A stretch of 11,580 nt of DNA, taken from contig JAIRXZ010000123.1 of the NCBI GenBank assembly GCA_031267995.1, positions 1 to 11,580 of the forward strand, in the 5' to 3' direction. The position numbers were made by a program, and so were the translations under genes. Shown piece by piece: positions 1 through 7,094 of this stretch (position 1 is its first letter; each line of letters starts with the position of its first letter). The DNA comes from Odoribacteraceae bacterium (GTDB lineage: Bacteria > Bacteroidota > Bacteroidia > Bacteroidales > Marinifilaceae). A model generated the notes under the pieces. The model was not told the origin of the DNA. It saw nothing but the letters and a program-made list of their open reading frames with translations, and searched no databases.

Positions 1-97
1 TGGCGCGGACTTGTAGTCCGTGCCGACGAAAGGGTGTCCTTGCCGGAGGTTGCACGGGCTACAAGCCCGCGCCAGCGAAGGGGTAAACACGACGGGG
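1..97. repeat. Two-armed palindromic intergenic repeat, copy A
   Basis: Arm 1-23 and arm 52-74 are inverted copies of each other, differing at two positions, and are separated by 28 bases. Each arm is itself a small hairpin with a 3-base loop: GGACT-TGT-AGTCC in the left arm and GGGCT-ACA-AGCCC in the right. The two differences between arms are compensatory (A:T against G:C), so each small stem keeps its pairing. The element continues through a tail containing taaacacgacggggg. A near-identical copy lies at 375-475 and a deleted one at 11137-11190. The left boundary cannot be seen because the window starts here. It resembles a REP/BIME-type dispersed palindrome; the family is not one I can name. 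Confidence 0.8.
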
Positions 98-130
98 GGG
101 GACACACGCCGGGGGTGCACACATGGGGTA

Positions 131-210
131 GGGCGCACGCAAGGCGCGCCCATACAGCATGACATCGGAAACATGGCAAGGGCGCACATGTAGGTGCGCC
201 CCTACAGCAT
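131..210. repeat. Pair of related GC-rich hairpin repeats
   Basis: The stretch 180-201 is a perfect hairpin, gggcgcac-atgtag-gtgcgccc, followed by cctacagcat. A divergent relative at 131-151 has arms gggcgc and gcgccc and is followed by catacagcat. The shared flank shows these are two copies of one ~31-bp element about 49 bases apart. They lie in non-coding DNA beyond the end of the bio-U32 operon. No function is evident. Confidence 0.6.
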
Positions 211-217
211 ACTCCAA

Positions 218-360
218 TGGCTTCGACAAGCTCAGCCACCGCGGCTATTACGGTGGCTGAGCTTGTCGAAGCCACCACCATTACGGTGGCTGAGCCTGTC
301 GAAGCCACCACCACTACGGTGGCTGAGCCTGTCGCTACGGTGGCTGAGCCTGTCGAAGCC
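218..360. repeat. 33-bp tandem repeat cluster with 24-bp inverted repeat
   Basis: The arms 218-241 and 251-274 are perfect reverse complements of 24 bases around a 9-base loop. The right arm is also the first of a series of direct units that begin acggtggctgag at 250, 283, 316 and 337. The spacing is 33, 33 and 21 bases, so the third unit has lost 12 bases. The unit body is ggtggctgagcctgtcgaag, a sequence type that recurs as a dispersed intergenic repeat in many bacterial genomes. An open frame across it (194-487, plus) encodes only an 11-residue repeat and is not taken as a gene. Confidence 0.8.
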
Positions 361-374
361 CAATCATGACACCG

Positions 375-475
375 GTGCTGGCGCGGACTTGCAGTCCGTG
401 CCAACGAAAGGGTGTCCTTGCCGGAGGGGCACGGGCTACAAGCCCGCGCCAGCGAAGGGGGAAACACGACGGGGG
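375..475. repeat. Two-armed palindromic intergenic repeat, copy B
   Basis: This is a second copy of the element at 1-97, with arms at 379-401 and 429-451. It differs by a few substitutions and by one base lost between the arms. It is preceded by gtgc, as is the third copy at 11137, which suggests that the element begins there. Its right end (acggggg) directly abuts the stop codon of the U32 gene at 476-478. In a transcript of the bio-U32 operon it would therefore form the first structure after the last codon, where it could act in 3'-end protection or termination. No U-tract terminator is visible here. Confidence 0.8.
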
Positions 476-2476
476 TTAACGCGATAGGGCTATCACGTTC
501 ATGAAGCAGGCGGCGCAGTCAAATTCCAGGCGGAAGCGGCCGAGGGGGTTGGAGAGGTAAAGGGGGAGTTTGGGCGGGGCGAGGTTTCCATGTTTGAGGC
601 ACATGTCCCACTCGAAAAGCAGGCAGTAACGAGAGCGCATGACCACCTGGCCGCGGAGATGGTCGGGCGATTCAAAGGCGAGGGGGGGATCGAGTGGCCT
701 ACCCTCGCGGTGAGAAGGATCGGGCAGCTGGCCGTCGCTGTAACTACCGGGGGATTCAGAGGCGAGGGGGGGATCGAGCACCTTGCCATCGCGGTGAGAA
801 GGATCGGGCGCCTGGCCATCGCGGGAACTACCGGGGGAATCGAAGGGAGGAGGCTCGACCACACCGCTCGCGCGGTAAAATTGCCGGGAGAGGGCGTTCG
901 CGATATTCAGTCGCCGGTAATCCTCGCGGGGATCATCTCCATCCCGCGCGGGAATGACCAAGGGGACGCCCACGCGCCACGGTTCCTGCACCCATCGTTC
1001 GCGCGATAGCGAACGGCGGGCGGAGAGATCGTCCAGCAACAGGCGGCGGTAGCGGTTCACCAGCGAGGCGGGGGCGAAAAGGGGGTCGCCAACATAAAAC
1101 ACCCGACGACAACGGAAGGCGGTGCCACCGCACTTGGATACCTGGCGGCATATCTGCTGGTCGTTGCCGGGGCGGGTGGCCGGTTCCAGACGCTCGTCGG
1201 AACGGACGGAGGCGCGCGTACCGTCCTCGTCGACGGCCGAGAGGAGGAGGTGGCCGGCGTCGGCGCGTACCTCGATGTCGACGGCGATGGCGCGGACGCT
1301 CTCCCGGCGTTCGAGGAGGGTCTCGAAGGCGTGGTCGTGATTGCGGTAGAGCCACGTGCCGGGCGGCGGCGACACGGGGTCGTTGCACAGCAGGCGGTTG
1401 GCCTCCGCGCTGTTGACGAGGAAACCCTTCAGCTCGCCGCCCTCCAGGTAACAGAGGCCGTCGGCGTTGTGGATGGGTTCGAGGGCGTCGACGGTGAGGC
1501 GGCCGTCGCGTCCCCCCGTCACCCTCGCCACGCGCTTGCCGACGGACTTGGGGGTGTCCGCGTTGATCATCCCCCGCTGCCGGCCGGAGAAGAAGTAGGT
1601 GGTGAAGCCGCGGTTGAAACTCCGCGCGGGATCGGGCTGGAACGGGGCGGTGACCTCGCCGGAGGAGGCGCGGGCAATGCCCCGGCGGCGCGTCTCGGCG
1701 TCGAGGAGCAGCGAGTAGTGGCGCGTGACGTTGGCCACGTAGGAGGGTTCCTTGAGGCGTCCCTCTATTTTGAAGGAGGTGACGCCGGCGTCGATAAGCT
1801 CCGGGAGATGGTCGGAAAGATTCAGATCCTTCAGCGAGAGGAGGTGTTTGTCGCGCGCCAGCACCCGCCCGGCGTCGTCCGTGGCCGTCCAGCGGGCGCG
1901 GCATGGCTGGGCGCACTCCCCGCGGTTGGCGGATCGGCCGGTGAGGAAACGGGAGATGTAGCACTGACCGCTGAGGCCGACGCAGAGGGCGCCGTGGACG
2001 AAACATTCCAGCTCGGCGCTGACCTCGCGGCGGATCGTCCGGATCTGGTCGATGGAGAGTTCGCGGGCGAGGATGACGCGGCGGAAGCCCAGGCGGTCGA
2101 GGAATTTGACGCGCTCCAGGTCGTAGTTGTGCATCTGGGTGCTGGCGTGGAGGGGGATTGGCGGGAGGGCGATTTGCAGCATCGCCATGTCCTGCACGAT
2201 GAGGGCGTCGACGCCGGTGTCGGCGAGGTCGCGGGCGAGGCGTTCGGCTTCCGGCAGCTCGCTGTCGTGAAGGATGGTGTTGAGGGCGACGAAGACGCGG
2301 GCGTTGTAGCGGTGGGCGTTCGCGACCACGCGGGCGATGTCGGCGAGGTGGTTGCCGGCGGCCGCGCGCGCGCCGAAAGCGGGGGCGCCAATGTAGACGG
2401 CATCCGCGCCGTTGGCGATGGCCGCCCGCGCCGCCGCCTCGTTTTTGGCGGGGGAGAGGAGTTCGAGGCGCGTCAT
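476..2476 (-). CDS. U32-family (peptidase U32-like) protein, RlhA/TrhP-type, with repeat insertion
   Basis: A 666-residue protein of the U32 family. Members once called collagenases are now known in several cases to be Fe-S-dependent RNA or quinone hydroxylation factors (RlhA, TrhP, UbiU/V). The N-terminal barrel starts LELLSPAKNEAAARAAI. The family signature lies at 157-193: E157-x-F159-x2-G162-A-L-C165-x4-G170-x-C172-x2-S175, followed by C188 and C192, plausible cluster ligands. FKIEGR is at 235-240. The C-terminus has RYCLLFEWDMC (616-626) and FDCAAC (652-657). The length is close to E. coli RlhA and well above TrhP, so an RlhA-like role in 23S rRNA hydroxylation is the best guess, not proven. 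The start ATG at 2476 overlaps the bioD stop as ATGA; upstream extension gives Arg/Pro-rich out-of-frame bioD translation and is rejected. Residues 547-602 are two 28-residue repeats inserted before the C-terminal cysteine motif. Confidence 0.9.
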   Translation of the reverse strand: MTRLELLSPAKNEAAARAAIANGADAVYIGAPAFGARAAAGNHLADIARVVANAHRYNARVFVALNTILHDSELPEAERLARDLADTGVDALIVQDMAMLQIALPPIPLHASTQMHNYDLERVKFLDRLGFRRVILARELSIDQIRTIRREVSAELECFVHGALCVGLSGQCYISRFLTGRSANRGECAQPCRARWTATDDAGRVLARDKHLLSLKDLNLSDHLPELIDAGVTSFKIEGRLKEPSYVANVTRHYSLLLDAETRRRGIARASSGEVTAPFQPDPARSFNRGFTTYFFSGRQRGMINADTPKSVGKRVARVTGGRDGRLTVDALEPIHNADGLCYLEGGELKGFLVNSAEANRLLCNDPVSPPPGTWLYRNHDHAFETLLERRESVRAIAVDIEVRADAGHLLLSAVDEDGTRASVRSDERLEPATRPGNDQQICRQVSKCGGTAFRCRRVFYVGDPLFAPASLVNRYRRLLLDDLSARRSLSRERWVQEPWRVGVPLVIPARDGDDPREDYRRLNIANALSRQFYRASGVVEPPPFDSPGSSRDGQAPDPSHRDGKVLDPPLASESPGSYSDGQLPDPSHREGRPLDPPLAFESPDHLRGQVVMRSRYCLLFEWDMCLKHGNLAPPKLPLYLSNPLGRFRLEFDCAACFMNVIALSR
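671..838. repeat. Two tandem 84-bp repeats inside the U32 gene
   Basis: The copies 671-754 and 755-838 align along their whole length with scattered substitutions, and a few bases resembling a third start follow at 839. The unit is 84 bases, a multiple of three, and so adds 28 residues per copy without disturbing the frame. The protein repeats run S547-E574 and S575-E602 and share the pattern SPGS..DGQ.PDPSH. Each unit looks like two diverged ~10-residue halves (DGQLPDPSH / EGRPLDPPL). The composition is Pro, Asp, Gly, Ser and Arg rich, hydrophilic and probably disordered. Confidence 0.85.
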
Positions 2477-3153
2477 TCCTCGTCGAAGAGGGGGCAGGGG
2501 ATGTCCGGGTAGTTGTCGCCGTCGACCAGCGGTATGTCTATCCAGGCGCAGCCGGGGAGGTTGGCGGCGATGTAGCGGCGGAGGAAGGCGCGGGTGCCCT
2601 CGTCGATGGGGGCGTCGGCGGGCGGGTAGGCGTTGTAGGCGAGGGCGGCCACGCGTATGCCGTGCTGACGGCAAGCCTCGAGGGAGAGGATGGTGTGGTT
2701 GATGCTGCCGAGGCGGGCGGAGGTGACGAGGATGAGGGGGTGGCCGGCGTCCCGCGCGTAGTCGATGGTGAAATAGTCCGGCGCGACGGGGACGTACAGG
2801 CCGCCGGCACCCTCCAGCAGGACGATGTCGTGGCTGGCGGCGAGGCGCCGGGTGGCCTCGGCGACGCGGGCGAGGTCGACGCGCTCGCCGTCCATCTCCG
2901 CGGCCAGGTGGGGCGAGGCGGGGTAGGTGAAGACGTAGGGGCAGGTGGTGCCAAGGCGATCCTCCTCCGTGGGGGGGATGCCCATGACGCGGCGGTGCGC
3001 GAGGATGTCCTCCGAGATGCCGCGGCAGCCCGTCTGGATGAATTTCTGGGTGATGACGCGGCGGCCGCGGCGCGCCAGGCTTCTGGCCAAAAGACCGGTG
3101 ACGATGGTTTTGCCGGCGTCCGTGTCGATGCCGGTGATGAAGTATACACTCAT
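2473..3153 (-). CDS. bioD: Dethiobiotin synthetase BioD
   Basis: A 226-residue ATP-dependent carboxylase-type ligase that closes the ureido ring of 7,8-diaminopelargonic acid with CO2 to give dethiobiotin, the next-to-last step of biotin synthesis; cytosolic. The N-terminus is the P-loop FITGIDTDAGKT (5-16), with K15 in the loop. QKFIQTG (36-42) supplies the second conserved lysine, K37. LEGAGGLYVP (113-122) is the conserved acidic/glycine motif, and LAYN (171-174) matches the adenine-binding region. The length is typical. The ATG at 3153 overlaps the bioC stop as ATGA, and the gene's own stop overlaps the U32 start in the same way, so translational coupling is likely on both sides. Confidence 0.96.
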   Translation of the reverse strand: MSVYFITGIDTDAGKTIVTGLLARSLARRGRRVITQKFIQTGCRGISEDILAHRRVMGIPPTEEDRLGTTCPYVFTYPASPHLAAEMDGERVDLARVAEATRRLAASHDIVLLEGAGGLYVPVAPDYFTIDYARDAGHPLILVTSARLGSINHTILSLEACRQHGIRVAALAYNAYPPADAPIDEGTRAFLRRYIAANLPGCAWIDIPLVDGDNYPDIPCPLFDEE

Positions 3154-3923
3154 GGTTTATCGATTTTTCCGAGGCGGCGGCAGGTGAGGTAGAGGGGATG
3201 ATAGGTGAGCGTCACCTTGCCGTCCAGGGCAAAGCGGTTGTTGTACTCGGCGATGAAGTCGGCGACGCGGCGGCGCGTCCAGATGGATCTGTCGCCGGAG
3301 ACGTTGGCGCCGGTGCGCTTGAGGTGCTGGAGGATGGCGAGGGGGTCGGGGAACTCGACGAGGCGGAACTCCTCGCGAATCTCGGCGACCTTGAACCAGG
3401 GGGCGAGGAGGTCGATGATCTCGTCCTGGGCGCGGTAGTCCAGGCCGCCGCCGGTGGTGAGGCGAATTTCGCGGAGGTTGTACTTGCCAAAGGTACTGAA
3501 CAGCATCAGTCCGCCGGGTTTGAGGACGCGGGCGAGGCGGTGGAAGGTGGCGCCGGGGTTTTCGAGCCACTGGAACGCGGAGGCGGAGACGATGAGGTCG
3601 AAGGGGGGAAGGGCGATCTCCTCGATGTCCCCCGGCAGGCAGCTCGCGGGGGGGATGCCGTGCCGGGCGGCCGTTTGCGCGCAGAGGTCGCCGACAAGGT
3701 CGTTGAGGAAGAGGATGTCGGGGGGGAACATTTTCCGCAGCTCCGCCGTCAGCAGGCCGGTGCCGCAGCCGATTTCGAGGACGCTGCCGGGCACGTAATT
3801 CAGGCTGTCCACCAGCATGCGCGACAGCTCGCCGGCCGCCCGCCGCTGGATGATGGCGTTGGCGTCGTAGGTGACCTCGCTTCGTTTGAAGCGTTGTTTG
3901 ATCTCTTCTTTATCTATCTTCAT
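3150..3923 (-). CDS. bioC: Malonyl-ACP O-methyltransferase BioC
   Basis: A 257-residue SAM-dependent methyltransferase. BioC methylates the free carboxyl of malonyl-ACP so that the fatty-acid synthase accepts it and elongates it to pimeloyl-ACP methyl ester. The N-terminus has the BioC-typical RFKRSEVTYDANAIIQ (11-26). The SAM loop is VLEIGCGTGLLT (48-59), followed by the acidic ND at 74-75. FQWL (117-120) and LKPGG (134-138) are standard class I motifs, and HLKRTGAN (200-207) and LTYHPLY (239-245) are characteristic of BioC. The start ATG at 3923 lies 14 bases inside the end of bioG, and the stop overlaps bioD as ATGA. The neighbouring bioG supplies the esterase that ends this chain. Confidence 0.95.
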   Translation of the reverse strand: MKIDKEEIKQRFKRSEVTYDANAIIQRRAAGELSRMLVDSLNYVPGSVLEIGCGTGLLTAELRKMFPPDILFLNDLVGDLCAQTAARHGIPPASCLPGDIEEIALPPFDLIVSASAFQWLENPGATFHRLARVLKPGGLMLFSTFGKYNLREIRLTTGGGLDYRAQDEIIDLLAPWFKVAEIREEFRLVEFPDPLAILQHLKRTGANVSGDRSIWTRRRVADFIAEYNNRFALDGKVTLTYHPLYLTCRRLGKIDKP

Positions 3924-4566
3924 AATTCATGATTAAATCCCAACGCGGGAGGCGGAAGAAGGGGTAGTGCCCCCCGGCAAGGCGGACGATGGGGCAGCGG
4001 CCTTGCCAAAAGTTTTGCTGATTTTCCTGGGGGAAAATACGGTCATTCGCGGAGATGTAGGCCTTGTCCCAGGCCAGCGGGGACGGCTCGTTGACGGCTT
4101 GCTCGCGGACGCGGCGCAGCTCCTCCACCTGCTCCGGGAGGGGGCGGAGGGGGCGGTGAAGGGCGGTGAAGGCGGGGCTGTCGTCGTCCAGGAGGCGGGC
4201 GAGGAATTTCTCCCATCCCCGCTGGTTCATGCCTCGCTCCGTGAGGGCGTAGATGGCCGCGGGGATGCCGAGGTGGTCGTCCACGGGACGCTCCGTGCCA
4301 TTGAGGGCTACCGCCCGGCGCGGGACGATGCCCCACCTGCCCAGCAGCGCCGACGCCGTCCAGACGCCCATCGACCACGCGACCACGTCCACGGCGGCGT
4401 AGGCGGAGATGTCGGGGGGCGGCTCGGCGGAGATGTCGCGGTAATCGTGGAACGCCAGCGCGTCGGTGGCGCCTTGCAGGTGGTTGACGGCGCGCTCGTC
4501 CATTCCCCAGCCGTTAAAGAAAAGGAGGAGTCGCTCCCCTCCCTCTCGCTTCAACCACTTTTGCAT
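3910..4566 (-). CDS. bioG: Pimeloyl-ACP methyl ester esterase BioG (DUF452)
   Basis: A 218-residue alpha/beta-hydrolase that removes the methyl group added by BioC from pimeloyl-ACP methyl ester, stopping elongation; it stands in for E. coli BioH. The family hallmark FFNGWGMDE is at 16-24. The nucleophile elbow is AWSMG (63-67), with S65 as probable nucleophile. D175 in ISANDRIFP and H200 in LAGGHYPFF are the likely remainder of the triad, by position and family pattern. The length fits BioG. The ATG at 4566 shares one base with the bioF stop (TGATG), and the 3' end runs 14 bases into bioC. Lying between bioF and bioC is the usual arrangement in Bacteroidales. Confidence 0.92.
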   Translation of the reverse strand: MQKWLKREGGERLLLFFNGWGMDERAVNHLQGATDALAFHDYRDISAEPPPDISAYAAVDVVAWSMGVWTASALLGRWGIVPRRAVALNGTERPVDDHLGIPAAIYALTERGMNQRGWEKFLARLLDDDSPAFTALHRPLRPLPEQVEELRRVREQAVNEPSPLAWDKAYISANDRIFPQENQQNFWQGRCPIVRLAGGHYPFFRLPRWDLIMNYEDR

Positions 4567-5720
4567 CAGCAGGAGGTTTCGATAAAATCAAAGAGACAGT
4601 CGTAATCCTCGTCGGGGATGGCGGCGTTGAGGGAGAAGCGGAGGCGGGCGCCGTTCTTGGGGACGGTGGGGTAGCGGATGGGGAGGACGAAGAAGCCGTT
4701 GTCGCGGAATTGGCGCGAGAGGGTGACGCTCGCCTCGTTGCTCCCGCAGAGGCAGGGGACGATGTGCGATCCGCCGGTGACGTAGCCCCGGCCGGTCAAG
4801 GCGGCGCGGAGGCGGTCGGCGATGACGGCGAGGCGCTCGCGTTCGGGGAGACGGGCGGGCATCCCCCGGAGGATAAAGCGCGTCCAGGCGACGATGATGG
4901 GGGGGAGGGCGGTGGTGAAGATGAGGCTGCGCTGGGTGTTGACCAGGTATTCCTTGAAGAGGTCGTCGCAGGCGACGTACGCGCCGTGCGAGGCGAAGGC
5001 CTTGCCGAAGGTGCCGACGATGAAGTCGATGTCGCGGATGCATCCTTGCTCCTCGCAGCATCCCAGTCCGTTGGTGCCGCGGGTGCCGGCGGCGTGCGCC
5101 TCGTCGATGTAGAGGAGGGCGTCGTACTCGCGCTTGATGTCGCACAGCTCCTGCAGGTCGGCCACGTCGCCGTCCATGCTGAAGATGGATTCGGAGACGA
5201 TGAAGACGTTCTCGTACTGCTCGCGGCTTTTGAAGAGGGTTTCGCGGAGGTGGTCGTAGTCCAGGTGGTGGTATCGGGCGAACTCGGCATCGCTCAGCCG
5301 CGCGCCGTCGATGATGCTGGCGTGGACGAGCTTGTCGGCGATGATCAAGTCGCGCTTGCCGGCCAGGGCGGGGAGTATGCCGATGTTGGCGTGGTAGCCC
5401 GACGCGAAGACGAGCGCGGCCTCCTTGGTGTACATGTCGGCGAGGTCGCGCTCCAGCAGGGTGTAGTAGGCGTGGTTGCCGGAGAGGAGGCGGGAGGATG
5501 AGGAGCTATAGGCCAGCGCCTCCACGTCGGTTTCGCGCTTGAATGCCTCGTACAGCGCGGGGTTGGAGGCGAGGCCGAGGTAGTCGTTGGAGGATAGGTT
5601 GAGCATCTCCCGGCCGTCGTGGTGGACGAGGAAGCCGTTGAACTGCATCTCGCGCAGGTGGCGGTAGTTGCCCGCTTCCTTGATCTTGCCGAGTTTGTCG
5701 CTGTATCGTTCCCTATTCAT
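4566..5720 (-). CDS. bioF: 8-amino-7-oxononanoate synthase BioF
   Basis: A 384-residue PLP enzyme of the alpha-oxoamine synthase family. It condenses pimeloyl-ACP (or -CoA) with L-alanine to give 8-amino-7-oxononanoate (KAPA), the first step of ring assembly. Visible motifs are SSNDYLGLA (43-51), SSSSSRLLSG (72-81), SGYHAN (107-112), H133 as the probable ring-stacking histidine, DEAHAAG (206-212), and GTFGKAFASHGAY (236-248), where K240 is the expected Schiff-base lysine. All catalytic motifs look intact and the length is standard. The start ATG at 5720 lies within the last codons of bioA (8-base overlap), with no good Shine-Dalgarno sequence. 2-Amino-3-ketobutyrate CoA ligase is a close relative, but the bio context decides the call. 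Confidence 0.93.
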   Translation of the reverse strand: MNRERYSDKLGKIKEAGNYRHLREMQFNGFLVHHDGREMLNLSSNDYLGLASNPALYEAFKRETDVEALAYSSSSSRLLSGNHAYYTLLERDLADMYTKEAALVFASGYHANIGILPALAGKRDLIIADKLVHASIIDGARLSDAEFARYHHLDYDHLRETLFKSREQYENVFIVSESIFSMDGDVADLQELCDIKREYDALLYIDEAHAAGTRGTNGLGCCEEQGCIRDIDFIVGTFGKAFASHGAYVACDDLFKEYLVNTQRSLIFTTALPPIIVAWTRFILRGMPARLPERERLAVIADRLRAALTGRGYVTGGSHIVPCLCGSNEASVTLSRQFRDNGFFVLPIRYPTVPKNGARLRFSLNAAIPDEDYDCLFDFIETSC

Positions 5721-6999
5721 ATTTGAAGACTACGCGCATGATGGCCGATGTGAGCTGGCGCAGCTGCACCGGGGTGATGATGTAGGGGGGCATCACGTAG
5801 ATGAGGTTGCCGAAGGGACGTATCCACACCCCCTCCTCCACGAAGTCCGCTTGGACGGCGGCGACGTCCACCGGGTGCTTCATCTCCACCACGCCGATGG
5901 CGCCGAGCACGCGGACGTCGGCGACCTGGGCAAGCTGCCGCACGGGGGCGAGGCCTCCCATGAGCTGTCGCTCGATCTCCATGACGCGCTTCTCCACGGT
6001 GTTGTAGCCCTGCAGCAAGTCCAGCGAGGCGTTGGCGACGGCGCACGCGAGGGGGTTGCCCATGAAGGTGGGGCCGTGCATGAAGAGGCCGGGGGCACGC
6101 GAGCAGATGGTGCGCGCGACGCTTTCCGTGGCCATCGTGGCGGCAAAGCCCATGTAGCCGCCCGTGAGCGCCTTGCCCACGCACATGATGCCGGGGGTGA
6201 TGCCGGCGTGGTCGCATGCCCACATCTTGCCGGTGCGGCCGAAGCCGGTGGCTACCTCGTCGCAGATGAGGAGGATGTCGTACATGTAGCATAGCTCGTA
6301 TATCTTGCGGAGGTACTCGGCGGAGTAGAACCACATCCCTCCGGCGCCCTGGACGATGGGTTCTAGGATGACGGCGGCGATGCGCGTGTGGTTGTTGCGG
6401 ATACAGGTTTGCATCTCCTCGATGTCCTCCTGCGGGCAGGGATCCCCGAAGCGCGACGTCGGCGCGGGGGCGAAGTGGTGCATCGGCAACGTGCCCCGGA
6501 AGATGGAGTGCATGCCCGTGACGGGGTCGCACACGGACATGGCGTTCCACGTGTCCCCGTGGTAGCCTCGTTTGATGGTGAGGAAGTAGCGCTTTTCCTC
6601 CCGCTCCCTGGCGTACCAGTACTGGATGGCCATCTTCATGGCTACCTCCACGGCCACCGAGCCGGAGTCGGAGAAGAAGACGTTGTCCATCCCCTCCGGG
6701 GCTAGCGTCAGCAGCCGCTCGGCCAGCTCCACGGCGGGCGCGTGGGTGAGGCCGCCGAACATCACGTGGGACATCGACGCCAGCTGCCGCTCCACGGCGG
6801 CGTTGAGGACGGGGTGGTTGTAGCCGTGCACGGCGCTCCACCAGGAGGACATCCCGTCAATCAACCGCCGGCCATCTTCTAATTCTATGTACACACCTTC
6901 CGCGCGTTTCACCGGGTACACCGGCAGCGGGTTCACCATCGAGGTATAGGGATGCCACACATGCTCCCTATCGTAGTCTAACAATTCATCTACAGTCAT
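5713..6999 (-). CDS. bioA: Adenosylmethionine-8-amino-7-oxononanoate aminotransferase BioA
   Basis: A 428-residue class III PLP aminotransferase that converts KAPA to 7,8-diaminopelargonic acid, normally with S-adenosylmethionine as amino donor. WHPYTS (15-20) and DGMSSWWSAVHGYNHP (48-63) are typical of BioA rather than other class III enzymes. DSGSVAVEVAMK (111-122) forms the PLP phosphate region. D247 in CDEVATGFGRTG is the pyridine-nitrogen aspartate, K276 in VGKALTGG the Schiff-base lysine, and HGPTFMGNPLAC (308-319) is the conserved loop. It is the first gene of the operon. The start ATG at 6999 lies at the edge of an AT-rich control region shared with a divergent gene. bioB, often adjacent in related genomes, is not in this window. 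Confidence 0.96.
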   Translation of the reverse strand: MTVDELLDYDREHVWHPYTSMVNPLPVYPVKRAEGVYIELEDGRRLIDGMSSWWSAVHGYNHPVLNAAVERQLASMSHVMFGGLTHAPAVELAERLLTLAPEGMDNVFFSDSGSVAVEVAMKMAIQYWYAREREEKRYFLTIKRGYHGDTWNAMSVCDPVTGMHSIFRGTLPMHHFAPAPTSRFGDPCPQEDIEEMQTCIRNNHTRIAAVILEPIVQGAGGMWFYSAEYLRKIYELCYMYDILLICDEVATGFGRTGKMWACDHAGITPGIMCVGKALTGGYMGFAATMATESVARTICSRAPGLFMHGPTFMGNPLACAVANASLDLLQGYNTVEKRVMEIERQLMGGLAPVRQLAQVADVRVLGAIGVVEMKHPVDVAAVQADFVEEGVWIRPFGNLIYVMPPYIITPVQLRQLTSAIMRVVFKYE

Positions 7000-7007
7000 A
7001 TTGAAAT

Positions 7008-7016
7008 CAAATTATA
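7008..7016 (-). promoter_or_regulatory. Candidate -7 promoter element for the bio operon
   Basis: On the minus strand these bases read TATAATTTG, close to the Bacteroidota -7 consensus TAnnTTTG but with one extra base in the spacer. It sits 9 bases before the bioA ATG, which would leave a very short 5' leader. I see no convincing -33 TTTG partner at the right distance. It is listed because it is the best promoter-like match in the gap. Confidence 0.25.
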
Positions 7017-7048
7017 TGTAAATCTACTCAAGAGTGAGGGGTTTGAGA
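7016..7048. promoter_or_regulatory. Possible BirA-type biotin operator upstream of bioA
   Basis: ATGTAAATC (7016-7024) and GGTTTGAGA (7040-7048), separated by 15 bases, resemble the published BirA operator layout of TTGTAAACC and GGTTTACAA half-sites separated by about 14-16 bases (consensus recalled from comparative studies, not checked here). The left half matches at 7 of 9 positions and the right half at 6 of 9. The location, immediately upstream of bioA and over the likely promoter, is what a biotin repressor would need. The right half is weak, so chance is a real alternative. Confidence 0.25.
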
Positions 7049-7094
7049 AACAGGCGCAAGGTAGCAATTTTTCGCCTATCGGGAAAAGGGTTTT

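Noticed and set aside
218..360. CRISPR-like array
   Set aside because: The units are contiguous 33-bp tandem repeats without distinct spacers, and no cas genes are nearby.
194..487. Plus-strand 97-residue frame with LRWLSLSKPPP repeats
   Set aside because: It is a read-through of the 33-bp repeat array and palindromic copy B. It has no family resemblance and its end overlaps the U32 gene.
1250..2512. Long plus-strand frame (420 residues) opposite the U32 gene
   Set aside because: The translation is Gly/Val/Ala/Glu rich with no motifs. It is the antisense shadow expected in GC-rich DNA opposite a well-supported gene.
2477..2674. N-terminal extension of the U32 gene by 66 codons
   Set aside because: The extension is Arg/Pro-rich out-of-frame translation of bioD. 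The ATG at 2476 gives the family-typical N-terminus LELLSPAKNEAA.
7027..7038. Small palindrome ctca-agag-tgag as an operator
   Set aside because: The arms are only 4 bases, which is expected by chance in a gap of this size.
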